DNA of 64,000 nt from Burkholderiales bacterium UBA4657 (GCA_002405475.1 DHLX01000004.1:21008-85007), one strand, 5' to 3'. Numbered from the stretch's first letter, positions 15,299 to 24,735 are shown. The notes: generated by a model from the letters alone, not told the origin. Program-made: numbers and translations.

Positions 15299-15660
15299 GG
15301 GGTTTCGCTCCTGCCAGGAAACAGAATCAACAGATATTTTTCAAAATCATTCCTGATAGCGTCTATCGCCTGTTGCGGTGCCCTGGCATCAAGCATATGC
15401 AACAGCATTTCGCGGCGATCCATATCAATGTCGAGTGTCGTTGTACCTGGGGTGAGAGTAATCATACAGCCAAGAATGGCGATACCAGGGGGGCTCAAGT
15501 CTCCAAACGACATGCGTACCAGCCCTGCGTGTCTGCATCGATCAGGACTTAAAATTAGTCTGGCGGTGACGATGCCTGACCAGACCACCTGCCCTACGAA
15601 TCGCAAGCAGAGTATCAGTAAAGCCGATGATGTGCTGATAACAGAGACTTTTCTCATCAT
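15295..15660 (-). CDS. mnhE: Mrp/Mnh-type antiporter subunit E, short form
   Basis: A 121-residue protein whose second half is the conserved part of subunit E: FGDLSPPGIAILGCMITLTP, then GTTTLDIDMDRREMLLHMLD. The usual family member is about 160 residues and starts with two membrane helices; here only one weak hydrophobic stretch (about residues 8-38) precedes the conserved part, so the N-terminus is about 40 residues short. The start overlaps the subunit D stop (ATGATGA), so there is no room for a longer form in the same frame without entering subunit D. It may still function. Confidence 0.82.
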   Translation of the reverse strand: MMRKVSVISTSSALLILCLRFVGQVVWSGIVTARLILSPDRCRHAGLVRMSFGDLSPPGIAILGCMITLTPGTTTLDIDMDRREMLLHMLDARAPQQAIDAIRNDFEKYLLILFPGRSETP

Positions 15661-17129
15661 GGCGTTTGTACCAACTGTTCAATGGCACGCTGTGAAAATT
15701 GAATCAAGGTTTCAGGCCAAAGCCCGATCCAGAGTGTCAGGGTTGCCAGACCGATGATCACCGCATAAGCCGGTAACAGGTCTAGTGCTGGGCGTACCAT
15801 AGTAATGGTATGTTCAGGCTGTGACCTGGTTGGATGCGGTTTCCAGAATGTCTCCATACCGATCTTCATCATGGAATACAAAGTCAATGCTCCTACCACC
15901 AGAGCGATACCGGCCCAGGCATAGTACTGCAGGGAAAAGGCTTCACGTATTACCAGAACTTTAGCCCAAAAGCCGGACAAAGGCGGTATGCCCACCAGTG
16001 ACAGTGCCGGTACCAGGAACAATAGTGCCAGAAGGGGTCTAGCACCTGAAATCGCACCAATTTTCCTGAGATCGTAGCTGCCAGCAGTTTTGTAAATAAC
16101 ACCCGCTATCAGAAATAAATTGGCTTTGATAATAATATGATGCAGGATGTAGAAAATACTGGCTGCATACCCGGCAGATGTACCCAAGGCTACTGCCAGA
16201 AGTATGTAGCCGATCTGGCTAATAATATGGAATGCTAGGATACGACGTATGTCCCAGTGATAGGCTGCACCCAGTACACCGACCAGCATAGTCATCACGG
16301 CCAGCCAGCCCAGCATTTGGTAGAACACCTCGGGCAAATTGGTAAAGACATCGGACAACATGCGTAAAACGGCATACGCTCCAACCTTGGTCAGCAGTCC
16401 GGCAAACAAGGCCAATACCGGTGCAGGCAACGTATGATAGGAAGCAGGCAGCCAGGCAAACAGGGGAAAGGCACCGGCCTTGATTAAAAACGCTACCAAC
16501 AGCAAAGCCACCACCGGTGTAAAGCTCGCAGGCGATGTGTGCTGCGAAGCAATGGATAAAGCACCATAATTCAAATGCCCGGTCTGGGCATAAATCAATG
16601 CCACCGCTGCCAGAAAAGTCAAAGTCCCAATTACGTTCAATACAAAGTATTTGAGCGTGGCCTCGGCATGTCGCAAGCTGGAACCATAGGCCAAAAGCCC
16701 TAGAGAACAAATCAGCATGACCTCGAACCAGACGTATAAATTAAACAAATCTGCAGTAACAAAGGCCGCACTCACGCCCGCCAGCAATCCATGAATCAAG
16801 GCATGCCAGGTCGTCCCGGTCGGTGCTGGATCTGCACTCGAGAGCTGGTAGATCAGGGTGGCAAGTCCCATCAGTGCCGTTATGACCACCATGCTGGCAC
16901 TCAGGCGGTCTGCAGCAAATTCAATCCCGAAGGGTGCCTCCCAATTGCCAAAGCTTAGGCGTATCACTTCCGAACCTGAATCAACCTGATACAGCAGCAT
17001 CAGTGAAAAAATCAGAAAGCAGAGTCCACCGAATAGACTGAGCGCCGTTTGCCAGCGTGCCTGATGAGAAAGAATCAGGGTTAAAAACGCCGTAGCCAGT
17101 GGTATGACAAATACAGAAGTCAAAAGCAT
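15657..17129 (-). CDS. mnhD: Mrp/Mnh-type antiporter subunit D
   Basis: A 490-residue polytopic subunit homologous to complex I NuoM/NuoN, with about 14 hydrophobic helices. It has the conserved Glu of helix 5 (NLYVWFEVMLICSLGLLAYG), the Lys of helix 7 in LLVAFLIKAGAFPLFAWLPA, and HIISQIGYILLAVALG. It carries out part of the proton/cation path. It follows subunit C by one base. The predicted start is MLLTSVFVIPLATAF at ATG 17129. Confidence 0.94.
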   Translation of the reverse strand: MLLTSVFVIPLATAFLTLILSHQARWQTALSLFGGLCFLIFSLMLLYQVDSGSEVIRLSFGNWEAPFGIEFAADRLSASMVVITALMGLATLIYQLSSADPAPTGTTWHALIHGLLAGVSAAFVTADLFNLYVWFEVMLICSLGLLAYGSSLRHAEATLKYFVLNVIGTLTFLAAVALIYAQTGHLNYGALSIASQHTSPASFTPVVALLLVAFLIKAGAFPLFAWLPASYHTLPAPVLALFAGLLTKVGAYAVLRMLSDVFTNLPEVFYQMLGWLAVMTMLVGVLGAAYHWDIRRILAFHIISQIGYILLAVALGTSAGYAASIFYILHHIIIKANLFLIAGVIYKTAGSYDLRKIGAISGARPLLALLFLVPALSLVGIPPLSGFWAKVLVIREAFSLQYYAWAGIALVVGALTLYSMMKIGMETFWKPHPTRSQPEHTITMVRPALDLLPAYAVIIGLATLTLWIGLWPETLIQFSQRAIEQLVQTP

Positions 17130-17130
17130 C

Positions 17131-17514
17131 TCAGTCCTCTGATAGCGGCGGTTTTAGTGCATCTGATGAAACCGGTTCTGCCGATCGCAACTGATCCGAG
17201 TCACGGGTTTTGGCCAGTTGTACCAACCTGATGATGAGCACCAGAGAAAAACATAGCAGGGAAAAACCGATGACGATCGCGGTGAGCACCAAAGCTTGTG
17301 GCAGCGGATTGGCCGCTGCGCTCAGAATCGTCTCACCCTCGCGGATAATCGGCGGAGCCTGTGTGTTCAATCGACCGGCAGAAAAGACCAGCAGATTAAT
17401 CGCGCTGCCCAACAGAGACAAACCGATGACCGAGCGCAGCAAGTCTCGTGATAGCACCAAATAAGAACCTGCGGCTATTACGGTACCAAGTGTCAGCGCC
17501 ATCCAGTAGTTCAT
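17131..17514 (-). CDS. mnhC: Mrp/Mnh-type antiporter subunit C
   Basis: A 127-residue homologue of complex I NuoK with three membrane helices. The conserved Gly/Glu-poor turn LLRSVIGLSLLGSAINLLVF and the ADPLPQALVLTAIVIG-like segment (here ANPLPQALVLTAIVIGFS) are present. ATG 17514 overlaps the subunit B stop as ATGA; a longer upstream frame would only repeat subunit B sequence. The tail past the third helix is hydrophilic and unusually long (about 30 residues). Confidence 0.92.
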   Translation of the reverse strand: MNYWMALTLGTVIAAGSYLVLSRDLLRSVIGLSLLGSAINLLVFSAGRLNTQAPPIIREGETILSAAANPLPQALVLTAIVIGFSLLCFSLVLIIRLVQLAKTRDSDQLRSAEPVSSDALKPPLSED

Positions 17515-17942
17515 GTCGTCTCTCCTGATCGAGACTCCGGTGAGTCGATCAGCGCCAGCAGCAAAGCCGATAAGGCGCCCCATACCGACAAATAAACACC
17601 CAGATCGAACAGCAGTACAGTGCTAAGCGGTACACCCAGAAACTGAGTCCATAAATGCGTCAGGAATGGCAGCCCTTGTATCCAGGCAGGGATGCCACTC
17701 AGGATGGATAATAAAACACCGAGTGCAGCTAGCCTCAGTGCACCCAGAGGTATCTTGCGCATAGCAGCCTCAGCGCCAAAAGCAATGGCATAGAGTGCGC
17801 TGGCAGCTACTGCCGCAAGGGCACCAATAAAGCCACCACCGGGAGCGTTATGTCCGCGTAATAGGAACCATATCGATACCATCAGCATTAATGGATATAG
17901 GCCGCGCACAAATATTTCCAGGATGATGACTCTTGAATTCAT
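17511..17942 (-). CDS. mnhB: Mrp/Mnh-type antiporter subunit B
   Basis: A 143-residue subunit with four membrane helices. The diagnostic loop HNAPGGGFIGALAAVAASAL is at about residues 30-49, and FDLGVYLSVWGAL is near the end. In many bacteria an equivalent domain is also fused to the C-terminus of subunit A. Here B is a separate gene, with its start four bases inside the subunit A stop. It begins directly with MNSRVIILEIFVRGLYPLML. Confidence 0.93.
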   Translation of the reverse strand: MNSRVIILEIFVRGLYPLMLMVSIWFLLRGHNAPGGGFIGALAAVAASALYAIAFGAEAAMRKIPLGALRLAALGVLLSILSGIPAWIQGLPFLTHLWTQFLGVPLSTVLLFDLGVYLSVWGALSALLLALIDSPESRSGETT

Positions 17943-20224
17943 TCGACTTCCCTGGTCTGAGCAGCAGACTTTCTGTGTGAGCGGATGCCAGCGAGTAACG
18001 GCACAGCTGCCAGCAGGGCGAAAGCTACCACTGCAATTTCTCCCAATGTGTCCAGAGCACGAAAATCAACGATGATGACATTGACGACATTTTTGCCGTA
18101 GGCCTCGGTCCAGCTTTTCTGTGCAAAAAAGCTTGCCAAGGCTTCATTCATAGTCGCTGAGGTGCTAATAAGAAAAATAATGCAGAACACCAGTCCGATT
18201 AATATTGCCAACAACATGTGCCAGGGACGATACCTGTCATTGACCGGAGCAATTCTGGAACGGGACAAATGTAACAGGGCAGCAACCGCCACCACCACCA
18301 GAACCGTCTCCATGAAGAATTGAGTCAAAGCCAGATCGGGCGCTGAAGTGAAAAGAAAGAACAAGGCAGAACCATAGCCGACCAAACCGCTCACCAGAAC
18401 CAGTAACAAATTGGCACGCAAAAATACACTAACGATAGCACCCACTGCAATGATGCTGAGTGCCAGAAAAATCGGCCAGGAAACAGCCTGCCAGGCTGGC
18501 CACTGGAACCGGGGTAAAGTTACTGTCAATAATACGATGGCGAGAATAACAGCAATAAAGACCAGCAAAAGTGCGGTGTAATGAACCAGACGTCCGTGCT
18601 GCAATGAACGAGTCACCAAGGCCGCACCATACGGAATCCCCTTGAGTTTCTTGTGATACCAGGCAGTCGGCCCCCAACGATCGAGCGGTTTGACGTGATC
18701 CATGAACTGATGCAGCTTGTCCCAGCTCAAATAAATCACAAGACCTATGCCGATCGCCAATAATTGTGTCAGCAATACCGGGCCCGACAAAGCATGCCAG
18801 GGTGATACCAGGGCATTCATATCCGCAGTGGGAGTCATCGACTGAGCAGTACTGATAATCAGGGGATTGACCCAGCCAGGCGCGAGGCCGAAAGCAATAC
18901 CCATACAGGCAATCGCCAGGGGCGGCACCAGCATCGGCCAGTGACCCTCGTGTAATCTGGCCTCGGCAGGACAATTATCCTGCCCCCAGAAAATACGAAC
19001 CGCTGCCACCGCCGCAACGGCAACTGATACGGCGCTAACCAGAATCGTACCGGCACTGACCAGAAAAAAAAGATCCGCCTCCGATTTGGCGGCTGTCATG
19101 ACGTCCTTGGCTATAAAACCAAAGCTGGCAGGTATCCCCGCCATTGACACACCGGCCAGCAAAGCGGCAGAAGCAGTCCACGGCATATAGCGCCGCATTC
19201 CATGCAGGTCATCAATAATGCGTGTTCCAGCACCGTGATCGACGTTCCCCGCAACAAAAAACAGCGGAGCTTTGTACAAGGCGTGCGCCAGCAAAAAAGC
19301 GGCCACCGCCAAAGCTGCATGCGGCCCAGGCAAGCCGACCAGCAGAGTCAGGGTACCCAGGGCAGCCACGGTAGACCAGGCCAATATACGCTTCAGATCG
19401 CGCTCGCGTAAAGCATGGGTGACAGCAAGTAACGCAGTCAAAGATCCGACGATCACCAATCCGTAACGCCATAAGGGTAGGCTGTCGAATGCGGGGTCAA
19501 GCCGTGCGAGCAAATAGACACCCAGTTTGACCATAGTCGCTGAATGTAAATAGGCACTAACGGGTGTCGGTGCTGTCATGGCATTGGGAAGCCAGAAATG
19601 AAATGGGAACTGCGCTGATTTGGTAAAGCATCCGATCCAGATCAATACCAGTGCGACGTGAATACCGGGCTGTTGAACCAAACTATCGGCTTGCAACAGC
19701 AAGCTGCTAATCGAATAAGTTCCGGCGATTTGGCCCAGCAGTATAAATCCTGCCAGTAGAAACAACCCTCCACCCGCTGTCACCATTAAGGCCTGTTGGG
19801 CTGATTGTCGACTGTTTTGTTGCTGGTGATTAAAGCCCACCAATAAAAAAGAGATGATGCTGGTCAATTCCCAAAAAACAAACAGTGTCAAAAGATTGTC
19901 TGCGCTAACACAGCCCATCATGGCAAACATGAACAGAGTCAGCAACAAAAAAAGACGAGGACTACGTCTATCGCCACTCATATAGCCGGCCGCATACAGG
20001 AAAACCATGCTACCGACCCCGGTAATCAGAACCAAGAAAAAGGCACTCAGCCCATCTACATGGACAGCAAAATCAATACCAAGCGCAGGCACCCAAGGCA
20101 AACTCCAGTGCCAAGGTAAAGGAATGATGAGCATACAATAGACGATGCCCGCCAGCAGAACAAGCGGTAAAGCCAACCAACCTGAACCGCTAGCCCAACG
20201 CTGCGTATAGCCAGTCGCGCTCAC
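17939..20224 (-). CDS. mnhA: Mrp/Mnh-type antiporter subunit A
   Basis: The large NuoL-like subunit, 761 residues with about 20 membrane helices. Key features are the helix-5 Glu (FVFWELTSIISFLLVGFNHQ), the HSATMVKLGVYLLARL segment with conserved His and Lys, and the C-terminal MBH domain ending DTLGEIAVVAFALLAAVPLL. GTG 20224 was chosen because it overlaps the upstream antiporter stop as GTGA; the frame upstream (to 20428) lies inside that gene and reads like noise. The downstream MnhB domain is not fused. Confidence 0.93.
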   Translation of the reverse strand: MSATGYTQRWASGSGWLALPLVLLAGIVYCMLIIPLPWHWSLPWVPALGIDFAVHVDGLSAFFLVLITGVGSMVFLYAAGYMSGDRRSPRLFLLLTLFMFAMMGCVSADNLLTLFVFWELTSIISFLLVGFNHQQQNSRQSAQQALMVTAGGGLFLLAGFILLGQIAGTYSISSLLLQADSLVQQPGIHVALVLIWIGCFTKSAQFPFHFWLPNAMTAPTPVSAYLHSATMVKLGVYLLARLDPAFDSLPLWRYGLVIVGSLTALLAVTHALRERDLKRILAWSTVAALGTLTLLVGLPGPHAALAVAAFLLAHALYKAPLFFVAGNVDHGAGTRIIDDLHGMRRYMPWTASAALLAGVSMAGIPASFGFIAKDVMTAAKSEADLFFLVSAGTILVSAVSVAVAAVAAVRIFWGQDNCPAEARLHEGHWPMLVPPLAIACMGIAFGLAPGWVNPLIISTAQSMTPTADMNALVSPWHALSGPVLLTQLLAIGIGLVIYLSWDKLHQFMDHVKPLDRWGPTAWYHKKLKGIPYGAALVTRSLQHGRLVHYTALLLVFIAVILAIVLLTVTLPRFQWPAWQAVSWPIFLALSIIAVGAIVSVFLRANLLLVLVSGLVGYGSALFFLFTSAPDLALTQFFMETVLVVVAVAALLHLSRSRIAPVNDRYRPWHMLLAILIGLVFCIIFLISTSATMNEALASFFAQKSWTEAYGKNVVNVIIVDFRALDTLGEIAVVAFALLAAVPLLAGIRSHRKSAAQTREVE

Positions 20225-21285
20225 TTGGCTGGCCTTAACATACAAGCCAACAAGGTCACAATCGTCAGCGGGATAACAAAACTCAACATCACATAGGAAT
20301 AGGCCGGCAGTGCGTCGTGCTGTTGTGCCGCCAGAATCAGATAAGCCGTATAGGCCAAATAATAAGCCAGGAATACTCCACCCTCCCAACGGGCGATTTC
20401 CCGAGCGGTCAAAAATACTGGTAAACAAGCCACGGCGACAGCCAGCATGACCCAGATGTCGAAATTCAATATGGAAGGAGCAACTGACAGACCTGAGCCA
20501 GCGACTAGCCCCGATAAACCGAGACAGCCCAATATATTGAAAGTATTACTCCCTACCACGTTGCCTACTGAGATGTCTCTTTCACCCTTTACCGCTGCCA
20601 TGATAGAGGTCGCCACTTCCGGCATGGATGTACCGGCGGCAACGATGGTCAGTGCAATAACGACGTCACTGATACCTAACCACTGGGCAAAGGTAATGGC
20701 CGCCTGTACCAGCCATTGTGAGCCCAGTACCAGCAAAGCCAGACCTGAAACCACTAGCAGAACTTGTACTGCCCAGTGACGATCCCACTGGCTGCGCGGC
20801 ACCACCTCGTCAGAATACTCTTGCTCGGTAGCTGCCGTCTGGCGCCTTGACTGCACTATCAGAAACAGGGTGTAAGCAATCAGCATCGTCAGCAGCAGTC
20901 CCGCATCCCAACGGGAAAGATGACTATCAAGAACAAGCACCAACAATAACAGGGAGACTCCGATCATGATCGGAACTTCCTGGCGGATGATCTGGGCGTT
21001 GATGACCAGTGGTGTAATCAGTGCCGAAATACCGAGTATGAACAGCACATTAAAAATGTTACTGCCTACCACATTGCCCAAAGCGATATCTGGATTACCT
21101 TCCATGACCGCACCCACAGAAACCGCTACTTCGGGCGAACTCGTGCCAAAAGCCACAATGGTTAAACCCACTACCAGCGGGGAAATGCCCCACGACAATG
21201 CCAGACGCGAAGATCCGCGTACCAAGGCCTCAGCCCCGGCAATAAGCAACGCCAAACCAGCAAAAAACATCAACCCCGTCAACAT
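20221..21285 (-). CDS. Calcium/sodium antiporter (CaCA/YrbG-like)
   Basis: A 354-residue membrane protein of the Ca2+:cation antiporter superfamily with about ten helices in two inverted halves. Each half carries an alpha-repeat: GLTIVAFGTSSPEVAVSVGA with GNVVGSNIFNVLFILG in the first, and ALTIVAAGTSMPEVATSIMA with GNVVGSNTFNILGCLG in the second. The Glu of the SPE and MPE motifs is the ion-binding residue. It is coupled by GTGA to mnhA, so calcium/sodium exchange and Mrp activity appear co-expressed. Ion preference cannot be read from sequence. Confidence 0.92.
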   Translation of the reverse strand: MLTGLMFFAGLALLIAGAEALVRGSSRLALSWGISPLVVGLTIVAFGTSSPEVAVSVGAVMEGNPDIALGNVVGSNIFNVLFILGISALITPLVINAQIIRQEVPIMIGVSLLLLVLVLDSHLSRWDAGLLLTMLIAYTLFLIVQSRRQTAATEQEYSDEVVPRSQWDRHWAVQVLLVVSGLALLVLGSQWLVQAAITFAQWLGISDVVIALTIVAAGTSMPEVATSIMAAVKGERDISVGNVVGSNTFNILGCLGLSGLVAGSGLSVAPSILNFDIWVMLAVAVACLPVFLTAREIARWEGGVFLAYYLAYTAYLILAAQQHDALPAYSYVMLSFVIPLTIVTLLACMLRPAK

Positions 21286-21343
21286 CTGACGTACCTCCCT
21301 TATCTACTAGGTTTGTTGAGTCCCGCGTAGCAAAGGAGTTCCG

Positions 21344-21362
21344 AAAAACCCTTTGCCAGGGT
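21344..21362 (-). terminator. Compact intrinsic terminator overlapping the NhaD-type gene stop
   Basis: On the minus strand the hairpin ACCCT-GGCAA-AGGGT is followed directly by five T (21348-21344), and its first base is the last base of the TGA stop codon (21364-21362). The stem is only five pairs, so strength is uncertain. It would separate this gene from the antiporter operon downstream. Confidence 0.5.
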
Positions 21363-22777
21363 CAGAAAAAGAGCCAATTCATGATGACAAACAGGGGAAT
21401 CAGAATCAAGCCCGACCACATCATGTAGCCAAAGAATGATGGCATGGCGATGCCGCGCGATTCTGCAATGGCCTTGACCATGAAGTTGGGCGCATTGCCA
21501 ATATAAGAATTGGCTCCCATGAAAACCGCGCCAGCAGAAATCGCCGTCAGGGTCAGCGCCATGGGCCCCATCAGAGTCTGGGGGTCACCGCCCGCAAGAT
21601 TGAAAAAGACCAGATACGTCGGCGCATTATCCAGGAATGAGGACAAAATGCCGGTCATCCAGAAATACATGCCACTAATGGGCTGACCCTGGGCGTCCGT
21701 CACCAATCGTACCAGAGAAGCGAAAGCGCCCTTCTCACCAGCCTGTAACATCATCAGCACCGGAGCCATAGTAATAAAGATTCCAAAAAACAGCTTCGCC
21801 ACTTCCAGAATCGGATCCCAACTGAAGTGATTGGCCTCGCGCACATGGCGTGCCGTGATTATCAAAGATATCGCAGCCACGGCCAGAAAAATCACATCAC
21901 GTACCAGACCCTGCAACGGATAGTCGATACCCACAATATTGACATCGATACCAGGCTTCCACAGTCCAGACATCAACACAGCACCCACCACCAATGCCAG
22001 CAACAAGAAATTGATCCCACCCTGGATACCAAAAGCGCCATGTTGATCATCACTCCTTTGTATACCTTGCCTGACATCACGGCGATAAAAAATGCTGTCG
22101 ATGATGAAATACATCACCATCAAAGCCGTCACCATAAACAGCGTCGGCAAAGCCATGTGCTTGACCGTCCAGAAAAAATCAACCCCCTTCAAGAAACCCA
22201 AAAACAGCGGCGGGTCACCCAGCGGAGTTAAAGCACCACCGGCATTGGACACAATAAAAATGAAAAAAACCATGGTGTGGACTTTGCTGGCACGCCCTTT
22301 GTTGGCTCGTATCATGGGGCTGATCATCAGCATCGAAGCCCCCGTCGTACCCATGAAGCTCGCCAACACAGCACCAATCCCCAGCATTGTGGTGTTAACC
22401 AATGGCGTACCCTGAAAACTTCCCTTGATAAAGATGCCACCCGCGACCACATATAAAGTGCCGATAAAGATGATGAACGGCAGATACTCAAGAATCAGGG
22501 TATGCGCGGACAAACCAAAAGCCGTGCCTGATCCAAATTGCAAAGCTAACGGAATCAGCAACAACAAAGCCCAACCCAAGGCAATCTTGCCGAAGTGATG
22601 ATGCCAGATTTTCATCGCCAGCAAGGGCATAAGAGCGATGCTGAGCAGCAGGCCGGCAAAAGGTACTACCCACCACAGACTCAGCTGTGAGGCATCCAGT
22701 GTAGCGGCCGCGCCAGCCCAACCCGGCAAGCCCAACAGAGCCGCCAACACCGCAAAAGTTACAAAATGAAAGTTCAT
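21362..22777 (-). CDS. NhaD-type sodium:proton antiporter (ArsB/CitMHS superfamily)
   Basis: A 471-residue polytopic protein with about 12 helices. The N-terminus has a signal-like hydrophobic segment ending AGAAAT. The family's conserved parts are visible: FMGTTGASMLMISPMIRAN, VSNAGGALTPLGDPPLFLGF and SSFLDNAPTYLVFFNLAGGD, with the Asp of LDNAPT and the Gly-Asp-Pro turn typical of NhaD. ATG 22777 (MNFHFVTF) is preferred over an in-frame start 14 codons upstream. It stands upstream of the CaCA-Mrp block in the same direction, making this a cation-homeostasis region. Confidence 0.87.
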   Translation of the reverse strand: MNFHFVTFAVLAALLGLPGWAGAAATLDASQLSLWWVVPFAGLLLSIALMPLLAMKIWHHHFGKIALGWALLLLIPLALQFGSGTAFGLSAHTLILEYLPFIIFIGTLYVVAGGIFIKGSFQGTPLVNTTMLGIGAVLASFMGTTGASMLMISPMIRANKGRASKVHTMVFFIFIVSNAGGALTPLGDPPLFLGFLKGVDFFWTVKHMALPTLFMVTALMVMYFIIDSIFYRRDVRQGIQRSDDQHGAFGIQGGINFLLLALVVGAVLMSGLWKPGIDVNIVGIDYPLQGLVRDVIFLAVAAISLIITARHVREANHFSWDPILEVAKLFFGIFITMAPVLMMLQAGEKGAFASLVRLVTDAQGQPISGMYFWMTGILSSFLDNAPTYLVFFNLAGGDPQTLMGPMALTLTAISAGAVFMGANSYIGNAPNFMVKAIAESRGIAMPSFFGYMMWSGLILIPLFVIMNWLFF

Positions 22778-22960
22778 TACTGTCTCCCTAAAGATGACTG
22801 CGCGCTGGCACGGGCGCAAAGGAAATGTTTGCTATGAGTTTTATCCGGGATTATAGAGGGTTCCAGCTGTCGTCGCCTTCGGGTTTCCCCCCGGTTGTGG
22901 CGTCGGCTACAATAGACATTTATCAATAAACCTGAAGCCCCAACAAGCACAGAGATTGCC

Positions 22961-23284
22961 ATGACTCATGTTGTTACCGAAAGCTGTATTAAATGCCGCT
23001 ACACGGATTGTGTGGATGTATGCCCGGTAGATTGTTTTCGTGAAGGACCGAACTTCCTCGTGATTGACCCGGATGAGTGTATTGATTGTGCCGTTTGTAT
23101 TCCTGAGTGTCCGGTCAATGCGATACTGGCCGAAGAAGATGTTGCTGCCGATCAGCAGGCATTTGTCGAAATTAATGCAGAGCTGGCGAAAAAGTGGCCT
23201 TCAATTACTCGTATGAAACCCCACTTCCCGGATGCTGACCAGTGGGTCGATGTCAAGAACAAGCTGCAGTACCTGGAACGCTGA
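22961..23284 (+). CDS. fdxA: Ferredoxin, 7Fe-8S type
   Basis: A 107-residue ferredoxin I type protein. The first cluster motif CIKCRYTDCVDVCPVDC carries Cys 9, 12, 17 and 21 (a spacing that yields a 3Fe-4S plus 4Fe-4S pair), and the second is CIDCAVCIPECPVNAI. The C-terminal extension ADQWVDVKNKLQYLER is conserved in proteobacterial FdxA. A possible -10 box TACAAT is at 22908-22913, about 48 bases before the ATG. Divergent from the NhaD-type gene. Confidence 0.93.
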   Translation: MTHVVTESCIKCRYTDCVDVCPVDCFREGPNFLVIDPDECIDCAVCIPECPVNAILAEEDVAADQQAFVEINAELAKKWPSITRMKPHFPDADQWVDVKNKLQYLER

Positions 23285-23432
23285 TGCGGATGGGGCTATA
23301 TTTATACACGCCCCATTGACAGCGATCAAAGCACCAACATCATGCATTGCACCAGTATAGTGCTATTTATCACTTTTTTGACATATTGCCCAACAAAAAC
23401 GCAATAAATGAGAATTTGTGCAGCCTGCTGCA

Positions 23433-23461
23433 TTGCAACAATTCTTGAATGTACGCATAAT
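23433..23461 (+). promoter_or_regulatory. Putative promoter of phaZ
   Basis: TTGCAA (23433-23438) and CATAAT (23456-23461) are exactly 17 bases apart, giving a start near 23468 and a 30-base leader with a GGGAGG ribosome site before ATG 23498. It argues against an earlier in-frame start at 23408. Confidence 0.5.
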
Positions 23462-23497
23462 ACAAATGTAGTCGCAACCGCGACGGGAGGTGGTGGG

Positions 23498-24727
23498 ATG
23501 TTGTATGAATGGCATGAAATGCAACGCGCATGGTTAAACCCCATATCCAGATGGGCTCAGGCCAGCGCTCAATTTTATTCCCACCCGGTCTCGCCATTTG
23601 CTTACATGCCAGTTTCAAAGCGCCTGGCGGCAAGTTTTGAACTACTGCACCGCTTGGGCAAGGATTATGAAAAACCGGCCTGGGAAATCGAATCGGTCAA
23701 TATTGATGGCAAGGAAATTACGGTCAGAATCGAGACCGAAGTTGACAAGCCTTTTTGCAAGCTTACCCATTTCAAGCGTGATCTGCCAGCCTCGCGTAAT
23801 GCCAGTGACCCTCGCGTTTTGGTGTTCGCGCCCCTGTCCGGACATCATGCCACGCTGTTACGCGACACGGTTCGCACGCTACTGCAGCATCATGACGTTT
23901 GGATTACCGAATGGCTTGATGCTCGTCTGGTGCCTTTGTCAGCGGGAACATTTTCTCTGGATGATTACATCGACTATGCCCGAGAATTCATACGCCACCT
24001 GGGGCCGAACGTACACCTGATTTCAGTATGTCAACCGACCGTACCTGTTCTGGCGGCTGTCTCTCTGATGGCGAGCGCCGAGGAAAAAGCTTCGCCGAAA
24101 TCAATGACCATGATGGGTGGGCCGATTGATACTCGGCGTGGTCAGACAGAAGTAAACGCCCTGGCTTTGCGCAAATCCTTATCCTGGTTCGAAAATAACG
24201 TAATCTACTCGGTACCCTCACAGTATCCGGGATATCTGCGTAAAGTTTATCCAGGGTTTCTGCAACATGCGGGCTTCATCGCCATGAACCCGAACCGGCA
24301 TGCACAATCGCACTACGACTACTATCTCAATCTGATCAAGGGTGATGAGGAGGATGTGGAGTCACATCGTAAGTTTTATGACGAATACAATGCAGTTCTG
24401 GATTTGCCAGCCGAATACTATTTGCAAACCATCAAAACCGTCTTTCAGGAACATGCCCTGCCACGCGGAATCTGGAATGTTCGTGGTGACCTGGTTCGAC
24501 CCCACGACATTAAACACACTGCATTAATGACCGTAGAGGGTGAACTGGACGACATATCTGGGCCAGGACAAACCCAGGCAGCCCACCAGTTGTGTACCGG
24601 TATCGCCAAATCAAGACAGTTTGACTTTATTGTTCCAAAAGCCGGGCACTACGGTATTTTTTCTGGCCGCCGTTGGCGTGAAGTTGTCTACCCCAAGGTT
24701 AAAAATTTTATCACCAGCTTTAATTAG
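23498..24727 (+). CDS. phaZ: Intracellular polyhydroxyalkanoate depolymerase
   Basis: A 409-residue cytoplasmic depolymerase of the PhaZa1/PhaZd type that mobilises PHB from native granules. There is no signal peptide. The nucleophile is Cys178 in the VCQPTVP box that replaces the usual lipase Ser motif. A late Asp (EGELDDISGPGQT) and His (KAGHYGIFSGRRW) complete the triad. The DHP-like N-terminus MLYEWHEMQRAWLNPI is the family start. The gene is convergent with ntrC, eight bases apart. Confidence 0.93.
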   Translation: MLYEWHEMQRAWLNPISRWAQASAQFYSHPVSPFAYMPVSKRLAASFELLHRLGKDYEKPAWEIESVNIDGKEITVRIETEVDKPFCKLTHFKRDLPASRNASDPRVLVFAPLSGHHATLLRDTVRTLLQHHDVWITEWLDARLVPLSAGTFSLDDYIDYAREFIRHLGPNVHLISVCQPTVPVLAAVSLMASAEEKASPKSMTMMGGPIDTRRGQTEVNALALRKSLSWFENNVIYSVPSQYPGYLRKVYPGFLQHAGFIAMNPNRHAQSHYDYYLNLIKGDEEDVESHRKFYDEYNAVLDLPAEYYLQTIKTVFQEHALPRGIWNVRGDLVRPHDIKHTALMTVEGELDDISGPGQTQAAHQLCTGIAKSRQFDFIVPKAGHYGIFSGRRWREVVYPKVKNFITSFN

Positions 24728-24735
24728 CCACCTCA

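Noticed and set aside
17939..20428. An 829-codon frame for mnhA
   Set aside because: The first 68 codons overlap the antiporter gene in another frame and read like noise; GTG 20224 overlaps its stop.
23291..23314. TGGGGC/GCCCCA hairpin after fdxA as a terminator
   Set aside because: Loop of about 13 bases and no T-tract, so it was not annotated as an intrinsic terminator.
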